This document shows positions 1 to 8,265 of a stretch of 15,129 nt of DNA, one piece after another; positions within the stretch are counted from its first letter, which is position 1; the number at the start of each line of letters is the position of its first letter. The DNA comes from Tieghemiomyces parasiticus (Eukaryota > Kickxellomycota > Dimargaritomycetes > Dimargaritales > Dimargaritaceae). The notes beneath the pieces are model-generated. The model saw nothing but the letters and a program-made list of their open reading frames with translations, did no database searches and was not told the DNA's origin. The DNA lies in assembly GCA_027575765.1 (NCBI GenBank), contig JANBPT010001074.1:1-15129 (forward strand). Direction: 5' to 3'. The translations under genes and the position numbers were made by a program.

Positions 1-67
1 TTGGCTCAGTCGGTAGAGCGTCAGTCTCATAATCTGAAGGTCGTGAGTTCGATCCTCACACAGAGCA
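1..67 (+). tRNA. tRNA-Met (CAU), elongator type, 5'-truncated by the window edge
   Basis: The cloverleaf is readable. The D stem is GCTC (4-7) with GAGC (16-19). The anticodon stem is TCAGT (21-25) with TCTGA (33-37), and its 7-nt loop CTCATAA carries anticodon CAT at 28-30. The T arm is GTGAG / TTCGATC / CTCAC (43-59). The 3' acceptor strand is ACAGAGC (60-66), with discriminator A at 67. The window opens at tRNA position 7, so the first six bases of the acceptor 5' strand lie outside. The last base pair of the anticodon stem is a T-T mismatch. No CCA is encoded, as expected for a eukaryote. The elongator rather than initiator role rests on the T-loop TTCGATC and the general arm pattern and is fairly but not fully secure. 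Confidence 0.95.
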
Positions 68-70
68 TTA

Positions 71-78
71 TTTTTTTT
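71..78 (+). terminator. RNA polymerase III terminator (T8)
   Basis: A run of eight T on the coding strand begins four bases after the tRNA discriminator base. That is the normal position and form of a pol III stop signal. Confidence 0.85.
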
Positions 79-315
79 CAACCGGTAGTCGGTCCGACGG
101 ATGTCTATTGACACGGAGGGGGGGGGGGTTAGTGACAGCTCTCGTTTTGGTCCACGGATACGTCACTGGCAATGGGCTAGTGACCTGTCGGGTGAGTCGG
201 TTGTTAGGAACCAAAGCCTGACCTACATTGTTGCCTCATTTCTTACCTCTCCGTTTCTCGACCTTTTGTACTACCTTTTTCACATGTGCTTCCACCCTGG
301 TCCACTGTTTGCGCC

Positions 316-2179
316 ATGCTCTCTTCCTGTCTTGGTGCTAGGCTGGGGCGACACGGCGCGAGTTGCTCATCCGCTTGCTTGCCCTGTGCCCCACAAGTAG
401 GCGCTATCCAGCGGCCGCTCGGTTGGCCCAGAGCACCCTTGGGACCAGTTTTCCGAGCTGATAAGCCACGACGCTCCGTCTCCCGGCTAGCCAGTAGTGT
501 TGACCCTCTCGCTTCTCCTCGTACCCGACCGTTAGTCGTGCCTGTGTTGCTCCGACAAAGTACCCCCACGACTACGGCTTACCCCCCTAACAGCGCTCGC
601 CAGCGCCGCGTCCTAACCGTTACGCGTTCGGTCCTCCACGCCGGCCATAGTCACGGCCACCACGACCACGGTCACGGTGCAGGTACTGAAGAGGCCCAGC
701 AGCTCCTCCAGGCCTTCAGCAACTACAACGATCCGGGCTCGCGTATCACGCTGATCGGTATGGCCACCAACGTGCTACTCACAGTTGTAAAAGGGGTCGG
801 CGGCTGGGCTACCCATTCGGCTTCGTTGCTGGCCGATGCGGCCCATTCGCTTAGCGACCTGATGGGTGATTTAGTTACCTTGTTTACGTTCAAAATGGCC
901 CGCCGGCCAGCTGATCGCAAGTATCCCTTCGGCTATGGTAAGTGGTGTTATTGTGGACATCTAAAAGCCACCACTGCCAAAACAAAAAGGCAAACCACAA
1001 CCAAAATCTCCGTGGTAACTGAGATGACGCCAGGATGTGTGTGTGTGTGGCCATTAAAATTCACATTGGCGACGCTTGTCACCTTCCATTAACTATATCC
1101 ACTACCATGCTAACCAAATGGCCTTATCTTCACCGACGTCCCCTGTAACTCGAATTCCATTTGATGCCTGAAACGACTTGTTTTGCTTCATTACAGGTCG
1201 TTTCGAACCTATCGGCACTCTGAGCGTCTCGGGGTTCCTAATCGCTACATCGATCGGCATCGGCCACCACTCGCTCGAACTCCTCTACCCGCTGCTCCCG
1301 GATGTCTCCATACATCTTCACACACTATTCCCTAACCTCAGCGCTGAATTTATTGAGAGGGTACGGCAGGTCTGCCTCGACACCCTCACCCTGCTTGGCC
1401 AGTACCTCCCCTCAGCCCATGATCACCACGCGGGTACCGCACACGCCGTAATGGATAGCGCTACGGCTACCGCCGGGGGAAATGGGACGCCGACTCCACT
1501 TCATTCCAGCGCCCTCTGGTTCGTAGGTATCTCGGTCGTTGCCAAGGAAGCCCTCTACCAGGCCACGATGCGGGTCGGCCTCCGCCTCAACAGCCAGGTT
1601 CTGGTAGCCAACGCCTGGCACCACCGGAGCGACGCCTACTCGAGCCTCATTGCTGCGGCGGCCATTCTGGGCTCCCACCTCGGCATGCCTATTCTCGACC
1701 CGCTGGGCGGGCTGGTGGTGGCCGTCGTGCTCGCCAAAAACGGAGCGAGTGTTGGGTGGGAGGCCCTTCAGGAACTCGTGGACCGCGCGGCGGAATCGAC
1801 GGCTAAGGTTACCGATCAGGTAGAAAACTTGCTGAAAGGCGAGGACGGTAATTTAGATGATAGGGACGGCGAGGCGGGAGCAAGGATGCTAGCAACGGAA
1901 GAAGCGGTCATGCGGGCCCAGGCGTTCTTGAGTGAGTGCTGTGAGCTGACCGGCGTCAAGACCCAAAGGAATGGCCCGCATTATCGCATCCGCGTTATCT
2001 ACCGGGTTCACCACCAGCCAGACGGGAAGACAGTGGGTGGTGCGGCCGCACATACCACTGGTACCGTATCGACCTTACTTGCCGCCCAGACTCTGGTGCA
2101 GCAGAGGATTCGTGACGAGGTGACGAACGTTCAGGAAGTGGTTGTGATTTGGGAACCGACGAAACGGGGTGGTTATTGA
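316..2179 (+). CDS. Cation diffusion facilitator, Mmt1/Mmt2-like mitochondrial metal transporter (spliced)
   Basis: Exons are 316-937 and 1197-2179, giving 534 residues. The start is the first in-frame ATG. Residues 1-105 are rich in Arg, Ser, Ala and Pro with very few acids, like a mitochondrial presequence. A His-rich stretch follows at 108-121 (HAGHSHGHHDHGHG). Six membrane segments are plausible: about 144-166, 168-190, 215-237, 311-329, 350-368 and 373-394. The metal-site motifs of the CDF family are present: HSLSD at 177-181 in TM2 and HHRSD at 349-353 in TM5, with NAWHHRSD matching Mmt/ZnT9-type members. The FGYG/RFEP motif before TM3 is rebuilt exactly by splicing. The TM3-TM4 loop is long (about 75 residues) and holds a second His patch, HDHH at 282-285. 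Residues from about 395 form the cytosolic C-terminal domain. In yeast, Mmt1/2 move iron across the mitochondrial inner membrane; the metal here is not settled by sequence. ZnT9-like zinc transport is the alternative. Confidence 0.9.
938..1196 (+). other. Spliceosomal intron of the Mmt-like gene
   Basis: The donor is GTAAGT at 938. The acceptor is TTACAG ending at 1196, after a T-rich stretch. A CTAAC branch-site candidate lies at 1110-1114. Splicing joins a split glycine codon (G|GT) and restores the FGYGRFEP motif, strong support for the exact borders. The length is 259 nt. If retained, translation runs into the intron and stops at TAA 1090-1092, giving a protein of about 258 residues that ends before TM3. 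Confidence 0.93.
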
Positions 2180-4195
2180 AGCAACGGAGCCCGATAAACC
2201 TGTCGACATCAATAAAGTTGATATGTTAGAACCTTATGGTCTATGCAAGACCGAAATGTCCCTTGTCCCTTCTCTACTGGTTTAACTTCCCCCCCCTCCT
2301 GTCGCTGTTATTATAATACAAAGATTGCGAGCATCCAATGCTATACTTTTATGGACACGATAAATAAGAGACGGAAAACGCCATCATAGGTCGAAGTGAG
2401 TCTGATGGACGCCACCTTCCCATCAGGGCCAGATTAGTATCTATATGGTTGGCCCTTCCGGGGCCTACAGGTTTAACAGACAAACGGCCCGTAGAAGGGA
2501 TTAAAGTTAGAAGAAACTATGGGCTACGAGTTGCGCCATACTGGGCTGTTGATTTCCATAGCTCCAGCGATGGTCTGCCCACTCGTATCTACGTTGTTGT
2601 TTAGAGACTGGCTGGTTTGGGACCTAATTCCGTCGCTAGGTACAAATTGATACGATCAAGGTCAGACGCCCGGGCCGAGTTGATTGTCGTGGCAGATCCA
2701 TACCCTAGGTAGCAAGAAACACATCGTAGGTTAGTGGGGGTAGACCCCCCAGTGCCCCCCCTCCTCCTCCTCCCAATATTCTAGTGGTTATTCTACCTTT
2801 CATTTCGACATTATGCCAAGAATATCGTACACGTTCAACGACTACCACGGCAACCTCTTGGACATTAGCACGCACGCCCAGTGCCAATATAGTTTAGCTT
2901 ACTCACGGGCCGCGGTCGGTGAGCCGACGTAGAGGCGAAGGTTTAGCTTGGTGACCACCCTTTGTTACTCCCCTTTGCCGGTTGCTCTGGGCCAGTGGTC
3001 CGTCCATCCGATTCACTGCGATTCAGTTGGATAAGGTTCCCTTCCAAAAAAATAGTGTGGCCGAGGGGCCCTGGTACTAAACAGACTTGTCTAGGCAGCC
3101 TACTAGTGGCTAGGGTATCTATTGAATTGTCCCTCCTCCTCCTCCTCCACCTCCTCTCCCTTGATACGGCCCACCAAGTCTGGACAGTGTTATGGTGTCC
3201 GCCAGGCGCTCGGATTCATCACTTCCTGAGTCATCAAATGCTTGGACACGTTTTACTCTACGCAATGCGTTATGATGGCAACGGCTGGAGCGCTTGAATT
3301 GAGGGTTACCTGAGTTACTCGGGACCAAGTCACATCCCAGGTGGGACTCTGAAAACTAACCGAAAGAGGTAGGCTCGGCGCCAATAGCCCACCATAATAC
3401 TCATCTAGATTGGATAGTAACCCAGCCCGCTTTCGTTCATGGCTCGTTGAAAATACCGTAGTTGAGCTAGACATCAATTCTCCCGTAACGCCCATCCCTC
3501 CTACCTTGTCTCTCACTATAGCTGACATTTTGACGTTCCGATTTTACAATCGACTAGCCATCCCTCATCGGACAACGTCCCTGGAGGTGTCTCTTACGCC
3601 AATGCCGGGTAATACTACAAGAACTCAGTGTGCGCATAAAAATATGCTATTGTTCAGTAGACACATGACACCCGACAGGGCTATTTAAGCGGCTATAGTC
3701 ACTTTGACCCATGCTACCTTAAGGCACGGCATGACAGTCAGAGTATTAACCTTGCTAAGCTGTATACTGCCCCTACAACCCTATCACTAAAGTGTCACAT
3801 CCACGGCACTGTAGGTGTTATTACACGTGTCGGCAATCCAACGTTACCATACGATACTGTCCGACCAACTGCTGGCAGTCTTGATAGCCACTTCAATACA
3901 CCCCCCCCTCCCTAGCCCAAGCGATAGCCCCCTCTTCCCAATTGTTCCGAAATATTGTGGGTTTCTACTTTATAGGAATAGCAAGTACTAAGAGTTATAT
4001 GTGAGAGAAATCGAGGCGGTGGTTAGAAGGCAGGTGCTATACGCAACAGATGAACCGTCCGCATGGTGAGGAGCCAGACGAAGGGTATGGTAAACATACA
4101 CCACCACGACATAGTATGGGGCCGTGGTAACAGGAATTGGGCAGTATAGACGGAAAAATAAACGAACAGAAGAGCGACACGAAGTACCGCTTCAC
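2180..4195. other. Gap between convergent genes; no gene recognised
   Basis: About 2 kb with no reading frame that resembles a known family. The short ORFs here (for example 2962-3297 + and 3253-3528 -) have no motifs and no third-position bias. The stretch holds C8 runs at 2289-2296 and 3901-3908, a small hairpin TGGGGG/CCCCCA near 2734-2751, and two CTC/CCT trinucleotide tracts at 2755-2774 and 3131-3160. The first tract abuts a C6 run. CpG is at ordinary levels. Both flanking genes end here, so it should contain two 3' UTRs. Confidence 0.6.
2211..2216 (+). terminator. Candidate polyadenylation signal AATAAA
   Basis: A canonical AATAAA lies 32 nt after the Mmt-like stop codon, in AT-rich sequence. 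Position and strand fit; fungal poly(A) signals are loose, so this is only suggestive. Confidence 0.4.
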
Positions 4196-5652
4196 CTAAT
4201 CCAACAGGGTGACTTCGTGGAACATGCGCCCAGCCACCTCGCGGGTCTGGCCGTCGATGGTGATTGTTGCCGTCGCCTCATCGAACCACTCGTAAATGTA
4301 CGGCTTGGTGATGAGGGCCTCAATGATCTTGCGGAGGAGGTAGGGCACCTGGCGCAGAATATTGAGCTTCACGATGAGCCGAGTGGGACGGACTTTGATT
4401 TGGGCGGTGAACGGCTTGTCGTCGTCGAGGGTACGGCCCTCCCAGATGTACTCGACGTGCTGGGCGATTTCGTAACCCGTCTCGGGGTCGCGTTGAAATT
4501 GGCTGGCGTCCACGTGGCTCTCGTGGGTCACCGCGGCCACCCGATCGCCTAGCGTCAGGGCACCCTTGTTGACCCGTACCTTACCATGCTTGTCGGTCGT
4601 GATGAACTGTAGCATGTTGAGACCCACGTCCTCCCCGACAAAGTAGGCAAAATTCCACCGCTGCGATACTGTATAGGGCTTCATGTCTGAGTGGGCGTGG
4701 ATGAACATACCCCGACCGGTCATGTCGAAGGACTGGCCACCTTTAACCTTGATGGAACCTTGGACTGCGGCCGCTGGCAGGTAAACGTGCTTGATATAGT
4801 TGTTGGTCTGGCCCGCAGCGGGGCCATCTAGCGGTGACTGGTTGCCCATGTAGAAGCAACCGGCGTCGCCCACCTTGTAGCCCTCATTGGTCAGTTGGAA
4901 AGACAAGTGACCTTGCAGGTCAGACCCGCCGTCCAGTACCACCTCCACCGTAGCGACCTGCGGCGATCCCGTCGGGTTGCTTGATAGTGAGTTCTTAATG
5001 GTCAGACCCTTGCAGCTAGCGGAGAGGCGATCTTTGGACAGAGTGATCTTGCCACCGTTAAACGTTTGGAAAATCGGGGTGGTGCCGTTGGAGAAGGCGG
5101 CGTTGACCTCGACAGTAGTGATGATACTGGACCGTAGGGGGGGGCGAAGTGCAAGAGAAGGTGGGGGCAATTATGGAGGTTAGGGGGGGGGGCTGGCGAC
5201 AGGTTCACCCAGGGCAAAGTAGGCCCGTATATGAAGAATGTGCGTGTGGCGTGGTACGCCAAGGCAGTGCTGTCCGTCTAACCTACCCAACATTGGCCCA
5301 GGCAAGCTGGAAGAAACCGGCCGCGCCGCCGTCAGTGTTAAAGTAGAAAGTCTGGGTCTCGGACCCGGTGCCACTGGCCGTCCATTTCAAGTCATCGGCC
5401 GTGACGGCGGTGAAGGGTGCTACGCAGGCGGTGGGCAGTGGTAAAAAGTGGGAGTGATAGAGCATGGCAGAATGGATGCGTCAGCCATTCACGTGCCTTT
5501 CCAGGGAACCGAGTAGCTTGCAATGGTTGATACATGGTCAAGACACTTGGTTCTGCGACTTGGCATTTCCTTGCTGGCACCGCATGGATGGTACCTCCGT
5601 GCCAGGCTTCCGAGCAATAGGTTTACATCGCTGACCACCTACTCTGAGACAT
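4196..5652 (-). CDS. SVF1: Svf1-like survival factor / ceramide-binding family protein (spliced)
   Basis: Exons in transcript order are 5652-5643, 5419-5287 and 5126-4196, giving 357 residues. The family is recognised from ETQTFYF (24-30), the GFFQLAWANVG strand where exons 2 and 3 meet (38-48), GMFIHAHSDMKP followed by RWNF (about 187-208), and a C-terminal end with FDEATATIT and MFHEVT. These follow the order of the Svf1 N-terminal and C-terminal calycin-like domains. Yeast Svf1 is a soluble protein that moves ceramides between ER and Golgi and supports survival under oxidative and cold stress; this role is taken from the family. Exons 2 and 3 are well supported. Exon 1 (ATG TCT CAG A) is inferred: it has a GCCATG context and a GTAGGT donor, and it supplies the A needed to read TPFTAVTADDLKW. 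Upstream, its frame hits TAG at 5770-5772 with no other ATG. The N-terminal amphipathic region of about 40-60 residues usual in the family is therefore missing from this model. Confidence 0.85.
5127..5286 (-). other. SVF1 intron 2
   Basis: On the minus strand the donor GTAGGT starts at 5286, a CTAAC branch site lies at 5183-5179, and the acceptor CAG ends at 5127. The 160-nt intron splits a glycine codon (GG|T) and joins ...LAWANVG to IITTVEVN in frame. A C10 run lies immediately upstream of the branch site (5192-5183), and a C8 run (5144-5137) forms the core of the polypyrimidine tract before the acceptor. Confidence 0.88.
5420..5642 (-). other. SVF1 intron 1 (predicted)
   Basis: The 3' side is clear: branch-site CTGAC at 5484-5480, a pyrimidine-rich stretch, then GCGTAG ending at 5420. 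Immediately after it comes the PFTAVTADDLKW segment, which matches the usual Svf1 reading. The 5' side is less sure: GTAGGT at 5642, the same donor hexamer as intron 2, gives the correct phase and leaves a 10-nt first coding exon. Length is 223 nt. Confidence 0.6.
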
Positions 5653-7017
5653 GGCGGTATATGGTAGGTAGATGAGCGAGCTATGATGATAGGTGAAATG
5701 ATGGCCAATTAGGCAGGAGACGAGCAAGGTAAGGGTATAGAGTCCTGAAGGAATGGGAGGTGAGGTTTCCTAAAGAAGTAGGGTTGGCTAACAAGTCGAA
5801 AAGGGGATGGGTAAGACAGACAGGAGTGGACCTAGGGAACTGGCCGTGTCAGTTTGTGGGGACTGTACCCACAGCGAAAAGGAGAGGAGGAGGAAGCCAG
5901 GATGCCGCGTAACGGAACTCCGCCACCAATGATGGGTACTTTTAAATCACAAGTGGGCCGCAGAGGACTCCCTGGTTTGTGGGATTTTCGAGTCCCTTAT
6001 GCCCTTTGTGGCGCGGCCCCTGCTGATGAACGCCTGGCTTAAGTAAGAGTGCAGACGCGGACAGGCTACGTGCTCCCTTGCCTGGCGATTCGTCTGCACC
6101 CCACATGTATACGCAAGTGTGAGAAGATGGCCGTGTTTGGGCCTAATCAGACAGCGGGGAAGAGGCTGATGTGGACCCCAGACTGTTACATTGGAGGATT
6201 AAGGTAGTGGGATAAACAGGTCAGCAACGAGCTGAGAGTTGACCATCTCCCGGCCAAGGATGCACACTGGCCGACATAGTTGCTGCGCTCCGAGGTGACC
6301 TCCTCCCCTACAAGGTTGGCGGCCCTCTACAGCCGCCCTACTCAGAATAGGCAACCTCTCTTCAACTGTCGATCATACGATCGAACTGCCAAGCCTGCTG
6401 GTCGTAACCACTAGCTACCAACCGCGACATACGAATACACATGGCCTGACAGTTGAACCCCCCCCTCCACCAGCTTGGCTTGGGAGGTTAATCAATATAC
6501 CCGTCCCTAGACGGTAACAATTGACAAGGGAGACAACCGGGGGGGGGGAGGGGGGGGGGGAAATGATCGAACCCAAGCCCTCACCAAACACGGTCGGGGC
6601 CCGTGTTTCATCTAACCCAACTGGAAAGACGACCTCGCGGTTTAGATAGTTTCACCCCTTATCCCTATCCTTTACGAACGTAAGATGCTATCGCCCCCCC
6701 CAACACAGCCGCCGCCTTCTCAGCTACTGGTTCGAAAGAAGACGAGGAGGAGGGTGTCCAGCTGGACTTTCAAGTGCCGTTGCTTGTCAGGCTCTCAACG
6801 TTAACAGGGCGAACCCGGATGATATACCGATTGTACTGTATTATGTTGGCCACGTGTGGCACTTGGGGCAATGGGAATGAAAATGAAAACAGAGAAATGT
6901 AAGTGTAAATACGGATAGATACGTGTGGGAGAACATGGGGGCGCACCCGACAGTAGAAGGGAATGTTACGCGGCAAGGACAAGTCGGATGTTTCGGATAC
7001 TTCGCTCGGGGGAAATT
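5653..7017. other. Region upstream of SVF1 and downstream of CYS3; no gene recognised
   Basis: No reading frame here resembles a known family. A purine-rich block at 5877-5900 is, on the minus strand, a CT-rich element of the kind common in fungal promoters and could belong to SVF1. Further out are C8 at 6458-6465, a G10-A-G11 tract at 6539-6560 and C8 at 6694-6701. The last few hundred bases before 7018 should hold the CYS3 3' UTR. I see no clear AATAAA on the minus strand. Confidence 0.55.
6539..6560 (+). repeat. Poly-G tract G10-A-G11
   Basis: A run of 21 guanines broken by one A at 6549, the longest of about ten G/C homopolymer tracts of at least 8 in the window. It could fold as a G-quadruplex. 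It lies in non-coding sequence between SVF1 and CYS3. Confidence 0.9.
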
Positions 7018-8265
7018 CTAGGCCGCGGGGGTATCAGTGACCTGCACGGCACGCTCGAGGGCCTGGCTAACGTCCTGCAGCAGATCCTGAGTGTCCTCGA
7101 TACCGACCGAAAGACGGATCAGGTTGTCGGTGATACCCAGTACGGCGCGGTCTTCGGGGCTGACAGAACCGTGGGTCATGAGGACGGGCAGTTCGCACAG
7201 GCTCTCGACACCGCCCAGACTTTCGGCAAGGGTGAAGAGCTGGACGCTCTGAAGGAACCGGTCGGCGGTCTGAAGGTCACCACGGATCCGGAACGTGACC
7301 ATTCCGCCGAACCCGCGCTGCTGCCGCTGGGCCAGCTCGTACTGCGGGTGGGAAGGCAGGCCTGGGTAAATGACATTCTCAACGAGCGGGGAAGCCTCAA
7401 GCAGGGCCGCAACGGCCAGGGCGTTCTCCTCGTGCTGGCGCATCCGCAGGTGCAGCGTCTTGAGCCCACGATGGGCCATGAAGCAATCAAACGGGGCGGG
7501 CACGGCGCCAATGGCGTTCTGCAGGAACTTGAGCTTATCGTACACCTGCGTGTCATTCATAGCGGCCACGCCGAGCACCACGTCTGAGTGACCGTTGATG
7601 TACTTGGTGCACGAGTGAACGACCAGGTCGGCGCCCAGATCCAGCGGGTTCTGGAAGTAGGGTGATAGGAAGGTGTTGTCAACCACCAGCAGGGCACCGT
7701 ACTCGTGGGCAATATCGGCGACGGCGCGAATGTCGACCAGGCGCAGCGTGGGGTTGGTCGGGGTCTCGATCCACACCATCCGCGTGTTCTCCTGCATCAC
7801 GTTGCGCAGGTTCTCGGCGTCGAGAAGATCCACGAAGGTGGCCTTCACGCCCGAGGCCGGGGCCACCTTGGTGAAGTACCGGTAGGTGCCACCGTATACG
7901 TCGTTCACGGACACCACGTGGGAGCCGCCGGGCAGCATGCTGATGACTGACGAGGTGGTGGCCGAGCCGGACGAGAAGGCCAGGGCGTACTTGGCATGCT
8001 CGAGGGCAGCGATGGCGGTTTCAAAGTCGGCCCGGTTGGGGTTGCCCGACCGGGAGTACTCGAAGCCGTTATGCACGCCCACCGCCGACTGCTTGTAGGT
8101 GGTTGACAGGGAAAGGGCCGGAATCACGGCGCCCGTATGGGGGTCGGGCTGCTGCCCGGCATGGATGGCCAGGGTGCCGAAGGAATATTTGGACGGGGCC
8201 GGGCTAGGGCCGGCGGGGCCGGCGGGCGCCGAAGTACCATTGGTGGTGGAGGTCACGACCGTCAT
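7018..8265 (-). CDS. CYS3: Cystathionine gamma-lyase
   Basis: A single-exon frame of 415 residues, usual for the family apart from an N-terminal Ala/Gly/Pro/Ser/Thr-rich extension of about 25 residues. This PLP enzyme of the Cys/Met-metabolism family cleaves cystathionine to cysteine, 2-oxobutyrate and ammonia, the last step of transsulfuration, in the cytosol. Visible motifs: YSRSGNPNR at 70-78, SSGSAT at 98-103 (PLP phosphate), WIETPTNP at 165-172, VVDNTF at 194-199 (Asp196, PLP nitrogen), SCTKYINGHSD with catalytic Lys221, ESLGGVESL at 348-356 and RLSVGIED at 384-391 (Arg384, substrate carboxylate). FTLAESLGGVESL followed by LMTH and LIRLSVG reads like gamma-lyase rather than cystathionine gamma-synthase or beta-lyase. 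The start is the ATG at 8265; the frame is open upstream only via TTG. Codon third positions are strongly GC-rich. No overlap with SVF1, 1.37 kb away on the same strand. Confidence 0.95.
   Translation of the reverse strand: MTVVTSTTNGTSAPAGPAGPSPAPSKYSFGTLAIHAGQQPDPHTGAVIPALSLSTTYKQSAVGVHNGFEYSRSGNPNRADFETAIAALEHAKYALAFSSGSATTSSVISMLPGGSHVVSVNDVYGGTYRYFTKVAPASGVKATFVDLLDAENLRNVMQENTRMVWIETPTNPTLRLVDIRAVADIAHEYGALLVVDNTFLSPYFQNPLDLGADLVVHSCTKYINGHSDVVLGVAAMNDTQVYDKLKFLQNAIGAVPAPFDCFMAHRGLKTLHLRMRQHEENALAVAALLEASPLVENVIYPGLPSHPQYELAQRQQRGFGGMVTFRIRGDLQTADRFLQSVQLFTLAESLGGVESLCELPVLMTHGSVSPEDRAVLGITDNLIRLSVGIEDTQDLLQDVSQALERAVQVTDTPAA

Noticed and set aside
286..315. GTG-started N-terminal extension of the Mmt-like protein
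   Set aside because: A nuclear eukaryotic gene is expected to start at ATG; the first in-frame ATG is at 316.
243..569. Minus-strand 108-codon ORF
   Set aside because: Antisense shadow of the Mmt-like presequence region; Arg/Gly-rich low complexity.
4124..4552. Plus-strand 142-codon ORF
   Set aside because: Antisense shadow of the last SVF1 exon, with no motif of its own.
5854..6042. Plus-strand 62-codon ORF
   Set aside because: No motif, no coding bias, and the region looks like promoter-type DNA upstream of SVF1.
6723..6737. GGTTCGAAA resembling a tRNA T loop
   Set aside because: No closing T stem, A box, anticodon arm or acceptor pairing could be found around it. A similar GGGTTCGATCA on the minus strand near 6563-6573 also lacks a T stem.
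6925..7587. Plus-strand 220-codon ORF
   Set aside because: It lies mostly antisense to CYS3, whose PLP-enzyme motifs are unambiguous; open antisense frames are common opposite GC3-rich genes.
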